Below, piece after piece: positions 1-9,212 of a stretch of DNA of 64,000 bases; the stretch's first letter is position 1; every line of letters starts with the position of its first letter. The stretch covers positions 992,001 to 1,056,000 of the forward strand of contig NZ_NBWU01000001.1 in NCBI RefSeq assembly GCF_002514735.1, written 5' to 3'. Below the pieces are notes generated by a model. It was not told the DNA's origin and ran no database searches. It saw only the letters and a list, made by a program, of their open reading frames with translations. Both the position numbers and the translations under genes were made by a program. The stretch is from Sediminicola luteus (GTDB taxonomy: Bacteria; Bacteroidota; Bacteroidia; Flavobacteriales; Flavobacteriaceae).

Positions 1-673
1 CATCGGTTCCATCTTTAAAACCAGCATTTACTGCTTTTATTGCATGGGTAATGGCCACGGGGGAATTCTGGGCGATTTTTGCCGCCAATTTCTCGGCCAA
101 AGGCACCAAATTCTCTTGGGCCACCACTTCGTTTACCAAACCATAGGCCAAGGCTTTTTCAGAAGGAATCATTCCGGCGGTCATGATCAATTCCATGGCC
201 CTTCCCTTTCCAATGAGTTGGGGTAAACGTTGGGTGCCACCGTATCCGGGAATTACGCCTAAACTTACTTCGGGCAATCCCATTCGGGCATTGTCGGAGG
301 CCAAACGGAAATGACAGGCCATGGCCAGTTCCAGGCCACCTCCCAAGGCAAAACCGTTTACCGCGGCAATGACCGGGGTACCTAGGTTTTCGACCAAATC
401 GAAGAGCTTTTCTTGGCCTTCGGCAGCCAAACGTTGGCCCTCGGCCTCCCCGAAATGGGCAAACTCTGAAATGTCGGCCCCGGCCACAAAAGCCTTTTCA
501 CCACTACCGGTTATAATAATGGTCCGTACATCGGGATCGGCATTCAAATGACCAAAAGCATCGCTTAACTCGGCAATGGTAGCCTTGTTCAAAGCATTTA
601 GTTTTTTAGGCCGATCGATAATGATCACCGCCCATTGCTCTTTATATTCGATACCGATGTTTTCGTAAGTCAT
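1..673 (-). CDS. Enoyl-CoA hydratase/isomerase (crotonase family), 3' end cut off
   Basis: The gene reads leftwards from an ATG at 671-673 and runs off the window edge, so about 224 of the usual 255-260 residues are visible. Crotonases hydrate trans-2-enoyl-CoA in beta-oxidation and related acyl-CoA pathways in the cytoplasm. The sequence shows the oxyanion-hole stretch KAFVAGADISEF, the block GGGLELAMACHFRLAS with the first catalytic Glu, and PEVSLGVIPGYGGTQRL with the second catalytic Glu. Both acid/base residues of true hydratases are therefore present. The family call is secure; the exact substrate cannot be read from sequence. It is divergent from the parDE pair, with a 120-bp gap. Confidence 0.93.
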   Translation of the reverse strand, partial: MTYENIGIEYKEQWAVIIIDRPKKLNALNKATIAELSDAFGHLNADPDVRTIIITGSGEKAFVAGADISEFAHFGEAEGQRLAAEGQEKLFDLVENLGTPVIAAVNGFALGGGLELAMACHFRLASDNARMGLPEVSLGVIPGYGGTQRLPQLIGKGRAMELIMTAGMIPSEKALAYGLVNEVVAQENLVPLAEKLAAKIAQNSPVAITHAIKAVNAGFKDGTD

Positions 674-739
674 GATTCCGTGTATTTTGATTTCAAATTT
701 CGGGTTTTTTGGATGGATTAAGAAGCTTCCTGTTATGTC

Positions 740-747
740 TATTTTTG
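740..747 (+). promoter_or_regulatory. Candidate Bacteroidota -7 element for parDE
   Basis: TATTTTTG fits the TAnnTTTG consensus used by the Bacteroidota primary sigma factor and lies about 46 bases before the parD start. No convincing -33 TTTG at the expected spacing was seen, so the call rests on one element. Confidence 0.35.
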
Positions 748-793
748 CTAAATATGGACAAAATACATATCTTTTAACTTAAAACTCATCGAG

Positions 794-1012
794 ATGAATA
801 TCAGTTTTACCAAAAAACAGGAAGACTACATCCTTGACCAAGTGGCTTCAGGCGATTATCAAAACAATAGTGAGGTCGTTAGGGATGCCCTGAGATTACA
901 CAAACTATACCGGGACAAGGTTTTGGAAGATTTAAAAAAAGCCATAGAAGAAGGGTGGGATGGCCCTGATAGTAAAATGACTATGGCAGAAATCATTGCT
1001 TCCAAAATGTGA
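794..1012 (+). CDS. parD: ParD-family antitoxin (type II toxin-antitoxin)
   Basis: A 72-residue protein with the ribbon-helix-helix pattern of ParD antitoxins: an N-terminal strand (MNISFTKKQEDYI), then NNSEVVRDALRLHK, the typical helix-turn-helix of the DNA-binding half, and an acidic C-terminal tail (EEGWDGPDSK) of the sort that wraps the toxin. ParD binds and neutralises ParE and represses their shared promoter. Its stop overlaps the start of the toxin gene by one base (TGATG), so the two are translationally coupled. Length and order (antitoxin first) are as usual for the family. Confidence 0.93.
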   Translation: MNISFTKKQEDYILDQVASGDYQNNSEVVRDALRLHKLYRDKVLEDLKKAIEEGWDGPDSKMTMAEIIASKM

Positions 1013-1308
1013 TGGATAATTACATTTTATCTATAGCTGCTGAAAGGGATATCGATGCTATATTTTCATATTCTGAAAGCCAATTCGGAACAAAACAAGC
1101 CATTACTTATCTCAAAGGACTTCAAGGAACTTTTGAAAAACTTTCGGAACAACCGACCCTTGGCCAGAAACGCGATGAAGTAAAAGAAGGACTGTATAGC
1201 TATTCATTTAAATCGCATATCGTCTTTTTCAGGATGCTCCCCCAATTTATACGCATTGTTCGGGTTCTCCATTATCGACGTGATTTACCAAAACTTGATT
1301 TTGACTAA
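1012..1308 (+). CDS. parE: ParE-family toxin (RelE/ParE superfamily)
   Basis: A 98-residue protein from the ATG at 1012; a GTG at 1009 is also possible and adds one residue. The sequence has the ParE layout: two N-terminal helices (RDIDAIFSYSESQFG, then a helix ending LSEQPTLGQKRDEVKEGLYSY) followed by beta strands (HIVFFRM, IRIVRVLHYRRDLPKL) with the conserved VLHYRRD motif near the end. Family members poison gyrase or, in RelE relatives, cleave mRNA; which applies cannot be told here. The last four bases overlap the convergent histidine kinase gene. Confidence 0.92.
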   Translation: MDNYILSIAAERDIDAIFSYSESQFGTKQAITYLKGLQGTFEKLSEQPTLGQKRDEVKEGLYSYSFKSHIVFFRMLPQFIRIVRVLHYRRDLPKLDFD

Positions 1309-2756
1309 CTCCCCTTCGGCAAAATCACCGTAAACACCGTGCCCTTGCCCGGTTGTGAGGTAAAATCGATTTGGCCTTGGTAACTATCTACAATGTTCTT
1401 GACCATGCCCAGTCCCAGTCCCATGCCACTGGTTTTGGTAGTGAATTTGGGCTCGAAGACTTTTTCGCGGTTGTCGTCTTCAATACCGATACCGTTATCG
1501 GCCACTTGGATCTTAACGCTTTCGGCCTCTTCGTTTACCGATACCAAAATATAGGGATCGCTGACCTCAGGTACGGCCTGTAGGGCATTTTTGACCAAAT
1601 TGGTCACCACCCGGATCAATTGGGTACGATCCATATGGGCCCAAATACTATCGGAGCCGGCCCGGAAATGGATGCAATCCTCGGTAAAGATGTCGAGGGC
1701 ACGTTTTACAACCTCCACCACATCCAGGCTTTCGTTCTTTTGTACGGGCATATGGGCAAAATTGCTAAAGGCAGAGGCAATATTGCTCATGGTATCTATC
1801 TGTTGGATCAGGGATTCGGAAAAGTCGGCCATTTTCTCGGCCATTTTGGGATCGTCGGGGTCAAATTTGCGCTGAAAACTCTGTACCGTAAGCCGCATGG
1901 GTGTCAGCGGGTTTTTAATCTCGTGGGCTACTTGTTTGGCCATTTCGCGCCAGGCCTGCTCCCGTTCGCTACGGGCCAGTTTTACAGCACTTTCTTCCAA
2001 CTCATCGATCATACCGTTATAGGCCGCTACCAAAGAAGCGATCTCGCCCGAAGGCCTATCGAGGTAGATCTTTTGGTTGCGTTGGGCCAAGTTGGTACGG
2101 TTCAACAGATCGGAAATGGTTTTTAAGGATCGGGTAATGTACTTGGAAATAAAATAGGCCAGGGCAATGGCCAAGGCGAACATAAGTATATACACTAAGG
2201 ATAAGCGGCCCAGAAATTCCTTTAGTTCTTTATTCGTAAAGGAATTATCTTCATAATAGGGCAAATTCAAAATGGCGATAGGCTTAAAACGGGTGTCAGT
2301 GATATACCGATACGCTGCCTGATAGTTATCGCCCGCCGCCACCAGTTTCTCTACATAGCGCTCATCTTTGGCCAGTTTTAATCCGTCTAGAATCTGTGCA
2401 TCCAATTGTTGTGCGATGGAGTCGTTCTCTAAACGCGGACTACTACTGATCAACAGATGCCCCTTTAGGTCGTACATATTGAAGGATACATTCAATACAT
2501 CGGAAATACGATAGATCTCTTCGCGAAAAATATGGGGCACATTATCGGTACGCACTTCATAACTAGTGGCCCGAATCACATTATCTATACTTTGCTTTAT
2601 CTGGAGTTCTTTACGCTCTAATTTGGCCCGGTGGTAGTCTTTGGCCTGTTCGCGATACTGGTAAATGGTTACGGCGAAAATAAGTACCGAGGCTATCAGT
2701 ACCAAGAGGATCATACCGAAAAATATTCGGGAACGGAGCGACAGGTTTTTGATCAC
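1305..2756 (-). CDS. Sensor histidine kinase with HAMP domain (NtrY-like)
   Basis: A 483-residue membrane kinase. A first transmembrane helix (about 11-32) is followed by an extracytoplasmic sensor region (about 35-180), a second helix (about 186-206), a HAMP linker, a dimerisation/phosphoacceptor helix with AHEIKNPLTPMR (phospho-His near 278), and an HATPase domain with DNGIGIEDDN and GMGLGLGMVKNI (N, G1 and G2 boxes). NtrY-type kinases pair with NtrC-like regulators, but no response regulator is nearby. The start is GTG at 2754-2756; an in-frame TGA lies a few codons upstream and the next Met is inside the first membrane helix. The 3' end overlaps parE tail to tail by four bases. Confidence 0.9.
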   Translation of the reverse strand: MIKNLSLRSRIFFGMILLVLIASVLIFAVTIYQYREQAKDYHRAKLERKELQIKQSIDNVIRATSYEVRTDNVPHIFREEIYRISDVLNVSFNMYDLKGHLLISSSPRLENDSIAQQLDAQILDGLKLAKDERYVEKLVAAGDNYQAAYRYITDTRFKPIAILNLPYYEDNSFTNKELKEFLGRLSLVYILMFALAIALAYFISKYITRSLKTISDLLNRTNLAQRNQKIYLDRPSGEIASLVAAYNGMIDELEESAVKLARSEREQAWREMAKQVAHEIKNPLTPMRLTVQSFQRKFDPDDPKMAEKMADFSESLIQQIDTMSNIASAFSNFAHMPVQKNESLDVVEVVKRALDIFTEDCIHFRAGSDSIWAHMDRTQLIRVVTNLVKNALQAVPEVSDPYILVSVNEEAESVKIQVADNGIGIEDDNREKVFEPKFTTKTSGMGLGLGMVKNIVDSYQGQIDFTSQPGKGTVFTVILPKGS

Positions 2757-2796
2757 GTTTTTGACTTCAAAGGATTTTTTCCAAGGGCATCAAAAA

Positions 2797-3015
2797 TTAT
2801 TCCAAGGCCAATTTTTCGAGCAGGTCACTGGCCTTTTCATATTCGGCATGGGTCAGAAATACCTCTTGACCGGGCGCAGTTTGTCCGAAACCCGCCAAAC
2901 GGGCCGACTCGTTGCGATCTTTGATCACGGGAACGATATCCAATTCCGTTAAGGCTGCCTTGATTTTGTTTACGTTAACGATGCTTCCGGTGTATATACG
3001 TCTGTAATCGGACAT
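2797..3015 (-). CDS. DUF2007 domain protein
   Basis: A 72-residue soluble protein matching the DUF2007 ('putative signal transducing protein') family. It begins with the typical RRIYTGSIVNVNKIKAALTELDI and ends with the helix HAEYEKASDLLEKL. The family folds like a small ferredoxin-like/ACT module and has no established role. It lies 40 bases upstream of the kinase gene on the same strand, so co-transcription is likely. Start is an ATG. Confidence 0.82.
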   Translation of the reverse strand: MSDYRRIYTGSIVNVNKIKAALTELDIVPVIKDRNESARLAGFGQTAPGQEVFLTHAEYEKASDLLEKLALE

Positions 3016-3146
3016 GGGCGGGCGGTTTTAGTATGAACAAGGTACTGATAATTGTTGAAAAGGTCGGTTTTAGAGTTCAGAATTCAGAATTAATGGATTC
3101 AAGTGGATGGCCGATAATAAAACACATGTACACCCAATAGGGCTAA

Positions 3147-3203
3147 CCCTCACCCCCCGCCCTCTCCTCCCGCCATTCCGCGGGACAGGCGCCAGAGAGG
3201 GAG
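3147..3203 (+). repeat. GC-rich palindromic repeat, copy R1 (long-loop form)
   Basis: Starts CCCTCACC and ends GAGAGGGAG, with the arms CCCTCTCC and GAGAGGG able to pair. The loop holds a second hairpin, TCCCGC...GCGGGA. Copies R2-R5 lie at 44267, 44454, 61971 and 62387. R1 and R3 share the nested hairpin. It sits in the 272-bp gap between DUF2007 and the 44-aa gene. Confidence 0.85.
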
Positions 3204-3287
3204 CCAGAAGTAAATCCAATTCCTATATATTTTCGTTTATTTTACCCCATACCTTCTAATGCTAGTTTAGGGTGAAACCGAAAGAAT

Positions 3288-3422
3288 TTAATTACTTCTG
3301 TTTTCGAAGTCTTCTTCTTTTTTTAATCTCATCCTTCTAAAGATAAGATAGATAAGACCACCGATTAACGCTGCCCAGACGAGCACATGTATTCCTAAGA
3401 AAAACCATGAAATACCATCCAT
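3288..3422 (-). CDS. Small single-span membrane protein (44 aa)
   Basis: An unrecognised 44-residue protein whose start lies directly after the stop of the YbjQ-like gene (one intervening base), so coupled translation is likely. It has one hydrophobic helix (SWFFLGIHVLVWAALIGGLI, about 5-24) continuing into LIYLIF, followed by a basic stretch RRMRLKKEEDFE, which predicts an inner-membrane protein with a cytoplasmic C-terminus. Codon use resembles that of neighbouring genes. No function is proposed. The placement and membrane topology make a real gene likely, though short ORFs always carry some doubt. Confidence 0.65.
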   Translation of the reverse strand: MDGISWFFLGIHVLVWAALIGGLIYLIFRRMRLKKEEDFENRSN

Positions 3423-3423
3423 A

Positions 3424-3738
3424 CTATTCTAGTTTAACCGCTGTGCCGTAGGCTAAAATTTCAGAGCAACCCTGCATCACCATTGAAGTCGTTAGCCGTA
3501 TGTTTACTACGGCATCGGCTCCTAAACGTTCTGCATCCCTGACCATGCGTTGTAGGGCTTGTTCCCTGGCATCGGCTTGGAGTTTGGTGTATTCCTCTAT
3601 TTCACCCCCCACAATATTCTTTAGGCCGGCAAAAATATCCCTGCCTATATTTCGGGCCCTTACGGTACTTCCTCTTGCAATGCCTAGCACTTCAGAAATG
3701 TTTTTACCTGGTATCTTATCGGTCGTTGATGTTATCAT
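3424..3738 (-). CDS. YbjQ/UPF0145 family protein
   Basis: A 104-residue protein of the YbjQ (UPF0145, DUF74) family of putative heavy-metal-binding or oligomerising proteins. It has the characteristic pattern VLGIARGSTVRARNIGRDI near the start, then LQADAREQALQRMV, LGADAVVNIRLTTSMV and a final strand ILAYGTAVKLE. It lacks a signal peptide, so it is probably cytoplasmic. Family members form rings, and their role is not established. It heads a two-gene unit with the 44-aa membrane protein immediately downstream. Confidence 0.88.
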   Translation of the reverse strand: MITSTTDKIPGKNISEVLGIARGSTVRARNIGRDIFAGLKNIVGGEIEEYTKLQADAREQALQRMVRDAERLGADAVVNIRLTTSMVMQGCSEILAYGTAVKLE

Positions 3739-3844
3739 AGTTTATCATTTTAAAGGTTAAAAACATTGGTTTAGCCACCACTTGAGGTAGTTGTAGAATA
3801 TCCGAACGTTTGCCGTAAGGGGTTCAACCTAAGGTAAAAACACC

Positions 3845-4561
3845 CTACTCCTCTTCCCTACTGACTACCTTGCCAAAGAAGCTTTCCAATTCGGCCAGGG
3901 TTTCCTTTGAGGTGGCGATATCGCGCACGACCTCTCCTTTTTCGAGTACTACGATACGTTCGCAAACTTCGGTAACATGGGCCAGGTCGTGACTCGAGAC
4001 CAATACGGTAACGTCTTCTTTGGCGGCCAATTCACGGATAATGCCTTTTAGTCGGATCTGGGTAGTGGGATCTAGGTTGGCAAAAGGCTCATCGAGAATC
4101 ACCACTTCGGGGTTTCCGATAAAACTGGCCACGATACCTACTTTTTTCTGGTTTCCTTTCGATAGGTCGCGCAGATATTTCTTCTGTCCCAAAATCTCGC
4201 CATGGAAAAAATCCTCAAATCCGGCCAAGAGGGCATCTACATCGGATTTGGAGGTTTGTCTTAACTCCCCAATAAAATAGAAATACTCTTCGGGGGTAAG
4301 ATAGCCGATCAAAAAGCTCTCATCTACAAAGGCCGAGGTAAAGGGTTTCCAGTCTTCCGAAGTATTGATTTGTACTTCTTTATTGCTAATATGCCCGGTA
4401 GAAGGCGAGATCAAATCCAACAACAGACTAAAAAAGGTGGTTTTTCCGGCACCGTTGTTCCCGACCAGACCAAAACTTTGTCCGCGCGGAATTTCTAGGG
4501 CGGGTATATTCAGTACCGTATTGGTACCATAGGTTTTCGAAATAGAATCTACTTGGATCAT
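3845..4561 (-). CDS. ABC transporter ATP-binding protein partnered with DUF5687
   Basis: A 238-residue nucleotide-binding subunit. Walker A is GNNGAGKT (34-41), the signature LSKGNQKK (133-140) is the variant found in ABC-2-type exporters, and Walker B is VVILDEPFANLD (153 onward), with the switch His in SSHDLAHV. The gene follows the DUF5687 membrane gene after 8 bases on the same strand, so the two should form one exporter. The substrate is unknown. Confidence 0.93.
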   Translation of the reverse strand: MIQVDSISKTYGTNTVLNIPALEIPRGQSFGLVGNNGAGKTTFFSLLLDLISPSTGHISNKEVQINTSEDWKPFTSAFVDESFLIGYLTPEEYFYFIGELRQTSKSDVDALLAGFEDFFHGEILGQKKYLRDLSKGNQKKVGIVASFIGNPEVVILDEPFANLDPTTQIRLKGIIRELAAKEDVTVLVSSHDLAHVTEVCERIVVLEKGEVVRDIATSKETLAELESFFGKVVSREEE

Positions 4562-4569
4562 AGTGGTGG

Positions 4570-6042
4570 TTATTTTTGTTTATAAGCCAACAAAGTGGCG
4601 TATTTTTCGCGTTTATAAATACGTTCAATCATTCTAAAGACCATGCCTTTAAAGGCAAAGCCGGCCAGGCCTAATAGACCTACCAAAACATAGCCCAACC
4701 AAGGGCCTACCGTATAGTGACCCGCGGCATAGACCAGCATGGGTAATAGTATTTTGGGCAGGGTTAGCAACAGAGTCTTTACATTAAAGGCCTGCGAATC
4801 GCCAAAGGCTTTTTTATTGGTGGTAAGGTCTATCGGGGTTTTAATATAGGCCCCGCCCCATAGTACCAGGTAGGCGTTAACCCCAATATTGAAAATACCG
4901 CCTACGAAAACCGCCGCATAGGCCTCCCAGCCAAAATACAGATAGGGAAGCGCCAAAAGCATACTAATAGAAGTGGCGATAATAACCAAATACCATTTTG
5001 AGTCGAGATAATCTTTATAGGTAATGTTCTGGCTCATCATCAGCGGGTAATAAGACGAATCCCAACTGGGTACAAACTGGCCAAAAGTGAACAAAAAGCC
5101 GCCCGAGACAAAAATACCGGCGAAAATCTTCCACATGGGATTTTCATAGGCTTCAATGGCCCCGGTAAAGAACAGGAGGCCATAGAGCAAAAAGAACCCA
5201 CTCATGATTACGGCCGTTTTGGATCGCTTGTTACGCTTGATCAAGCGGATATCGTTCTTTAAAAAAGTCCCCAAATGTCCGAAGCGATCCAACCAGCCCA
5301 TTTCCTCGGTCTTGGCATCTACCGATTTTGCGGCCAATCCGCCGTCGAGGTACATTAACGAACGGTAACTTTTAAAAGCCCCGAAATACAAGGCCCCCAA
5401 TAACAAGAATGGGAGTATTACCAAATACGGACTCTTATAAAAGGCATGGAAAACCGGACCGGTGTACAGGGTAAAATCCCACCAGTCGTAATATTGGCAA
5501 AGCCCTAAAAAGGCCACAACCGAAACCACGATGTAAAACACCACGTTTTTGTTGTTTAGCAGTATATTGATATAGTTATTGCAAAAAATAAGGGCGGTTA
5601 TGGCAAAATGCCACCCGAGCATGCCCCAAAGGTTCTCGCCATTGATCAGGGCGGTTACCGTAAAGGGTATCAGCAAAAAGGCATGGCCCCAGTTAAAGAA
5701 GGAAGCCGCGGTCTCGCCCATGGCAAAGTGCACGATCTTATCTTTTTTAACCGGTTGGTACAAAAAGGGTTTGATGTTGAGCACCGGTAACTTTTGCATC
5801 ATATAGCGAATGATCAGATCCAGAATCAGGTAATAGATCATAAATCGGGATACGGTTTCCAAAGGCTCAAAGCGCTCCGACTTGTCGAGCCCAACATAGG
5901 CCACGGCACCCATGACTACGAAAATGACGGCAAAATAGAGGAATCCGAAGCCCATTAAAATCTTCATGACCAGTTTGGTGGCAAAAGAAGCCGAACGGAT
6001 CATGGATAGCCATTGCAGGCGGATAAAGTGTTTGATTTTCAT
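4570..6042 (-). CDS. DUF5687 family membrane protein (ABC exporter permease)
   Basis: A 490-residue polytopic protein with roughly ten to twelve hydrophobic segments and a cytoplasmic loop around 245-270 (YLDGGLAAKSVDAKTEEMGW). It matches the DUF5687 family of Bacteroidota, which is regularly encoded just before an ABC ATPase, as here. A permease role is inferred from that pairing. It is the first gene of the two-gene unit and is divergent from the PaaE-like reductase gene across about 140 bases. Confidence 0.85.
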   Translation of the reverse strand: MKIKHFIRLQWLSMIRSASFATKLVMKILMGFGFLYFAVIFVVMGAVAYVGLDKSERFEPLETVSRFMIYYLILDLIIRYMMQKLPVLNIKPFLYQPVKKDKIVHFAMGETAASFFNWGHAFLLIPFTVTALINGENLWGMLGWHFAITALIFCNNYINILLNNKNVVFYIVVSVVAFLGLCQYYDWWDFTLYTGPVFHAFYKSPYLVILPFLLLGALYFGAFKSYRSLMYLDGGLAAKSVDAKTEEMGWLDRFGHLGTFLKNDIRLIKRNKRSKTAVIMSGFFLLYGLLFFTGAIEAYENPMWKIFAGIFVSGGFLFTFGQFVPSWDSSYYPLMMSQNITYKDYLDSKWYLVIIATSISMLLALPYLYFGWEAYAAVFVGGIFNIGVNAYLVLWGGAYIKTPIDLTTNKKAFGDSQAFNVKTLLLTLPKILLPMLVYAAGHYTVGPWLGYVLVGLLGLAGFAFKGMVFRMIERIYKREKYATLLAYKQK

Positions 6043-6182
6043 ACGGTCGGTTTACAAGGTTTCGGCTGTGGTACCGAAAAGTTTTCGATGGTATAGGTCA
6101 ACAAAATCATAAATTCGTTACAATCTTGGCGGAACTCTTCTTCATGGCCAATGTTTTCGTAGCTTTGCGAAAATTTTTTAGC

Positions 6183-7232
6183 ATGGCGCTATTCCATTCA
6201 CTTCAAGTAGAATCCGTAGAATCATTGACCTCCGATGCCGTTAAGGTAACTTTCGGAGTTCCCGAGACCCTTCAGGCCGATTATCGCTTTAACGCGGGGC
6301 AATATGTAACCCTGAAACATCCGGCCGATGATTCGGTGCGTAGGGCCTATTCCATTTGTTCGCCCAGCCATCAGAAAGGCAATTTCTCGGTGGGGATCAA
6401 ACAAATCGAAAACGGACTATTCTCTTCGTATGCCAACAACAGGATCAAGGCAGGAGATACCTTAGAGGTCATGGTACCCGAAGGTCGTTTTACCTACGAA
6501 GCCAGCGGAAAACCACAGCATATAGCCGCCTTTGCCAGTGGTAGTGGTATTACGCCCATCATGTCCATCGCCCATGCTGTGCTCACCGGAAACGAGCAGA
6601 GTACCTTTGTATTGGTGTACGGAAACCGCTCGAATGAAGACACCATGTTCCTGTCTGAAATACAGCGCCTTGAACAAAAATATACTGATAGGTTCTTTGT
6701 ACAACACCTGCATAGCCGCTCCTTGGCCGATGGCGCCCTCTTTGGCCGTATCGATCAAGGCACGGTGAACCTTATCGTTAAAAATAAATTTGCCGAACGC
6801 AGTTTCGATGCCTTTTACCTTTGCGGACCGGAGGGGATGATTCAAACCGTGAAAAACACCCTTTTGGAAAATGGGGTAGCTGAAGACCAGATCTTCTTTG
6901 AGCTCTTTACCACCTCCGATACCAAGGCCAACATACAACGTGGGCCATCAGGCTCCGTACAATTGAAGGTTACCGCCGATTTCGAGGATTTCGAAATCGA
7001 GATGCCCGCCGGAAAAAATGTCCTCGATACCGTGCTCGATGCCGATATCGATGTCTCCTTTTCTTGTAAAGGGGGTATCTGCAGCAGCTGTATGGCCCGG
7101 GTTACCGAAGGCAAGGCCTCTATGGTGAACAACCAGATCTTGACCGATAGTGAAATTGAAAGCGGACTCATACTCACCTGTCAGGCACATGCCGAGACCG
7201 ATACCTTGGCCGTAGACTTCGACGATGTATAG
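6183..7232 (+). CDS. PaaE-like NAD(P)H oxidoreductase with 2Fe-2S ferredoxin domain
   Basis: A 349-residue electron-transfer flavoprotein from the ATG at 6183; the in-frame extension to 6126 adds a non-conserved hydrophobic stretch and is not used. Order: FAD-binding barrel with RRAYSICSPS, NAD(P) domain with GSGITPIMSIA and YLCGPEGMI, then a plant-type ferredoxin domain with CKGGICSSCMARV and a fourth Cys in LTCQAH (C-x4-C-x2-C spacing). This is the architecture of PaaE/KshB-type reductases, commonly annotated in this group as ferredoxin-NADP reductase. It precedes the suf genes, which may reflect a role in supplying electrons to cluster assembly, but that is inference. Confidence 0.9.
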   Translation: MALFHSLQVESVESLTSDAVKVTFGVPETLQADYRFNAGQYVTLKHPADDSVRRAYSICSPSHQKGNFSVGIKQIENGLFSSYANNRIKAGDTLEVMVPEGRFTYEASGKPQHIAAFASGSGITPIMSIAHAVLTGNEQSTFVLVYGNRSNEDTMFLSEIQRLEQKYTDRFFVQHLHSRSLADGALFGRIDQGTVNLIVKNKFAERSFDAFYLCGPEGMIQTVKNTLLENGVAEDQIFFELFTTSDTKANIQRGPSGSVQLKVTADFEDFEIEMPAGKNVLDTVLDADIDVSFSCKGGICSSCMARVTEGKASMVNNQILTDSEIESGLILTCQAHAETDTLAVDFDDV

Positions 7233-7304
7233 TCATAGAAGTTGTTTATAGTGCCTATACTATTTATTAATGATACCTTATATGACATTCGTCAGTTTAT
7301 GGCG

Positions 7305-7312
7305 TATATTTG
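7305..7312 (+). promoter_or_regulatory. Candidate -7 element for the sufABCD unit
   Basis: TATATTTG matches the Bacteroidota TAnnTTTG consensus, 29 bases before the sufA start. No clear -33 motif is seen. Confidence 0.45.
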
Positions 7313-7341
7313 TGAACTATTTGGACTAAATCCAAAGTCGT

Positions 7342-7671
7342 ATGATAAAAGTATCTGAAACAGCACGAAAAAAGGTAGTCTCCCTTATGGGCGAGGAAGG
7401 TTTCGATGCCCAAAACGACTATGTACGTGTAGGCGTTAAAAGTGGGGGTTGCAGCGGACTGTCGTACGAGCTTACCTTTGATAAAGAGGTGGCCGAGGCC
7501 GATAAGGTTTTTGAAGATAATACGGTACGTATCGTGGTAGATAAAAAGAGTTTTTTATACCTCGTAGGTACCACTTTGGAATATTCCGGAGGTTTGAATG
7601 GCAAAGGATTCGTTTTTAACAATCCGAATGCCCAGCGTACCTGCGGATGTGGCGAGAGTTTCTCGCTCTAA
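7342..7671 (+). CDS. sufA: A-type Fe-S cluster carrier (SufA/IscA/HesB family)
   Basis: A 109-residue carrier that accepts a cluster from the SufBCD scaffold and hands it to target apoproteins. The three conserved cysteines are visible: CSGLSYELTF in the middle and the C-terminal CGCGESFSL. Length is normal for the family. It opens the suf cluster and is 66 bases from sufB. The gap contains an AT-rich copy of the intergenic TTTGAAAAT-type repeat (about 7671-7737). The A-type family is certain; the choice of sufA over an IscA/ErpA name rests on context. Confidence 0.93.
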   Translation: MIKVSETARKKVVSLMGEEGFDAQNDYVRVGVKSGGCSGLSYELTFDKEVAEADKVFEDNTVRIVVDKKSFLYLVGTTLEYSGGLNGKGFVFNNPNAQRTCGCGESFSL

Positions 7672-7737
7672 TTTGACAATTTGAAAATGAGATAATCTGC
7701 CAATTGATACATTTTCAAATTGGTACATGGATGGGTT

Positions 7738-9183
7738 ATGGCATATACTGAAGAAGAATTAAAGAAAGAACTGGAAACCAAGGAATATGAATATGGTTTC
7801 TATACGGATATAGAGTCGGATACCTTTCCGAAAGGATTGAACGAAGAGGTGGTGATCGCCTTGTCCAAAAAGAAGGAAGAACCCGAATGGATGACCGAAT
7901 GGCGCCTAGAAGCTTTCCGTATATGGAAAAGCATGGAAGAACCCGATTGGGCCAATGTACATTACGAAAAGCCCGACTTTCAGGATATCTCCTACTATTC
8001 CGCTCCCAATAAAAAGCCCAAATACAACAGTCTCGACGAGGTTGACCCCGAGTTGTTGGACACCTTTAAACGTTTGGGTATTTCCTTAGATGAGCAAAAG
8101 AAACTGGCCGGGGTGGCCGTAGATATCGTAATGGACTCCGTTTCGGTGGCCACAACCTTTAAAAAGACCTTGGCCGAAAAAGGTATTATCTTCTGCTCCA
8201 TATCAGAAGCTATCAAAGAGCATCCGGAATTGGTGCGTAAACACCTCGGTACCGTAGTACCCCAACAAGATAACTTTTACGCAGCCCTAAATTCGGCCGT
8301 GTTCTCCGATGGGTCGTTCTGTTACATTCCCAAAGGGGTGCGTTGTCCTATGGAGCTTTCCACTTATTTTAGGATCAACCAAGCGGGTACGGGTCAGTTC
8401 GAGCGTACTTTGGTAGTGGCCGACGAAGGCAGTTATGTCAGTTATCTCGAAGGTTGTACCGCTCCGTCACGAGACGAAAACCAATTGCATGCCGCTGTGG
8501 TCGAACTTAAGGCCATGGACGATGCCGAGATAAAATACTCAACGGTACAAAACTGGTATCCCGGTGATAAAGAAGGAAAAGGAGGTGTTTTCAATTTTGT
8601 TACCAAGCGTGGTTTATGCGAAACCAACGCCAAAATCTCGTGGACCCAGGTAGAGACCGGTTCTGCAGTAACCTGGAAATACCCCAGCTGTGTTTTGAAG
8701 GGAAACAACTCGGTAGGGGAATTTTATTCCATTGCCGTGACCAATAACTATCAGCAGGCCGATACGGGTACCAAAATGATTCACTTGGGCAAAAACACCA
8801 AGAGTACCATTATCTCTAAAGGTATCTCTGCCGGTAAATCGCAGAACAGTTACCGCGGGTTGGTACAGATTCAACCCAGGGCCGAAAACGCCCGTAACTT
8901 TTCGCAATGCGATTCGCTCTTGATGGGAAATAGCTGTGGGGCCCACACCTTCCCGTATATCGAAGCCAAAAATAAATCGGCCCAGATCGAACACGAGGCC
9001 ACGACCTCCAAAATCGGGGAAGATCAGATATTCTATTGCAACCAAAGGGGTATAGATACCGAAAAGGCCATTGCGTTGATCGTAAACGGTTTTAGTAAAG
9101 AGGTATTGAACAAATTACCCATGGAATTTGCCGTAGAGGCCCAAAAATTATTAGAGATCAGCCTCGAAGGTTCGGTAGGTTGA
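7738..9183 (+). CDS. sufB: Fe-S cluster assembly protein SufB
   Basis: A 481-residue scaffold subunit of the SufBC2D complex. The start is the ATG at 7738 ([12 protein letters not shown]); an in-frame non-ATG start 18 bases upstream gives a poor N-terminus. Hallmarks include the beta-helix core with [40 protein letters not shown], and the C-terminal [19 protein letters not shown] followed by [16 protein letters not shown]. Length agrees with other flavobacterial SufB proteins. It is followed after 29 bases by sufC. Confidence 0.97.
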   Translation: MAYTEEELKKELETKEYEYGFYTDIESDTFPKGLNEEVVIALSKKKEEPEWMTEWRLEAFRIWKSMEEPDWANVHYEKPDFQDISYYSAPNKKPKYNSLDEVDPELLDTFKRLGISLDEQKKLAGVAVDIVMDSVSVATTFKKTLAEKGIIFCSISEAIKEHPELVRKHLGTVVPQQDNFYAALNSAVFSDGSFCYIPKGVRCPMELSTYFRINQAGTGQFERTLVVADEGSYVSYLEGCTAPSRDENQLHAAVVELKAMDDAEIKYSTVQNWYPGDKEGKGGVFNFVTKRGLCETNAKISWTQVETGSAVTWKYPSCVLKGNNSVGEFYSIAVTNNYQQADTGTKMIHLGKNTKSTIISKGISAGKSQNSYRGLVQIQPRAENARNFSQCDSLLMGNSCGAHTFPYIEAKNKSAQIEHEATTSKIGEDQIFYCNQRGIDTEKAIALIVNGFSKEVLNKLPMEFAVEAQKLLEISLEGSVG

Positions 9184-9212
9184 TCCCAAAATCGATTTAA
9201 CTATTACTACAT

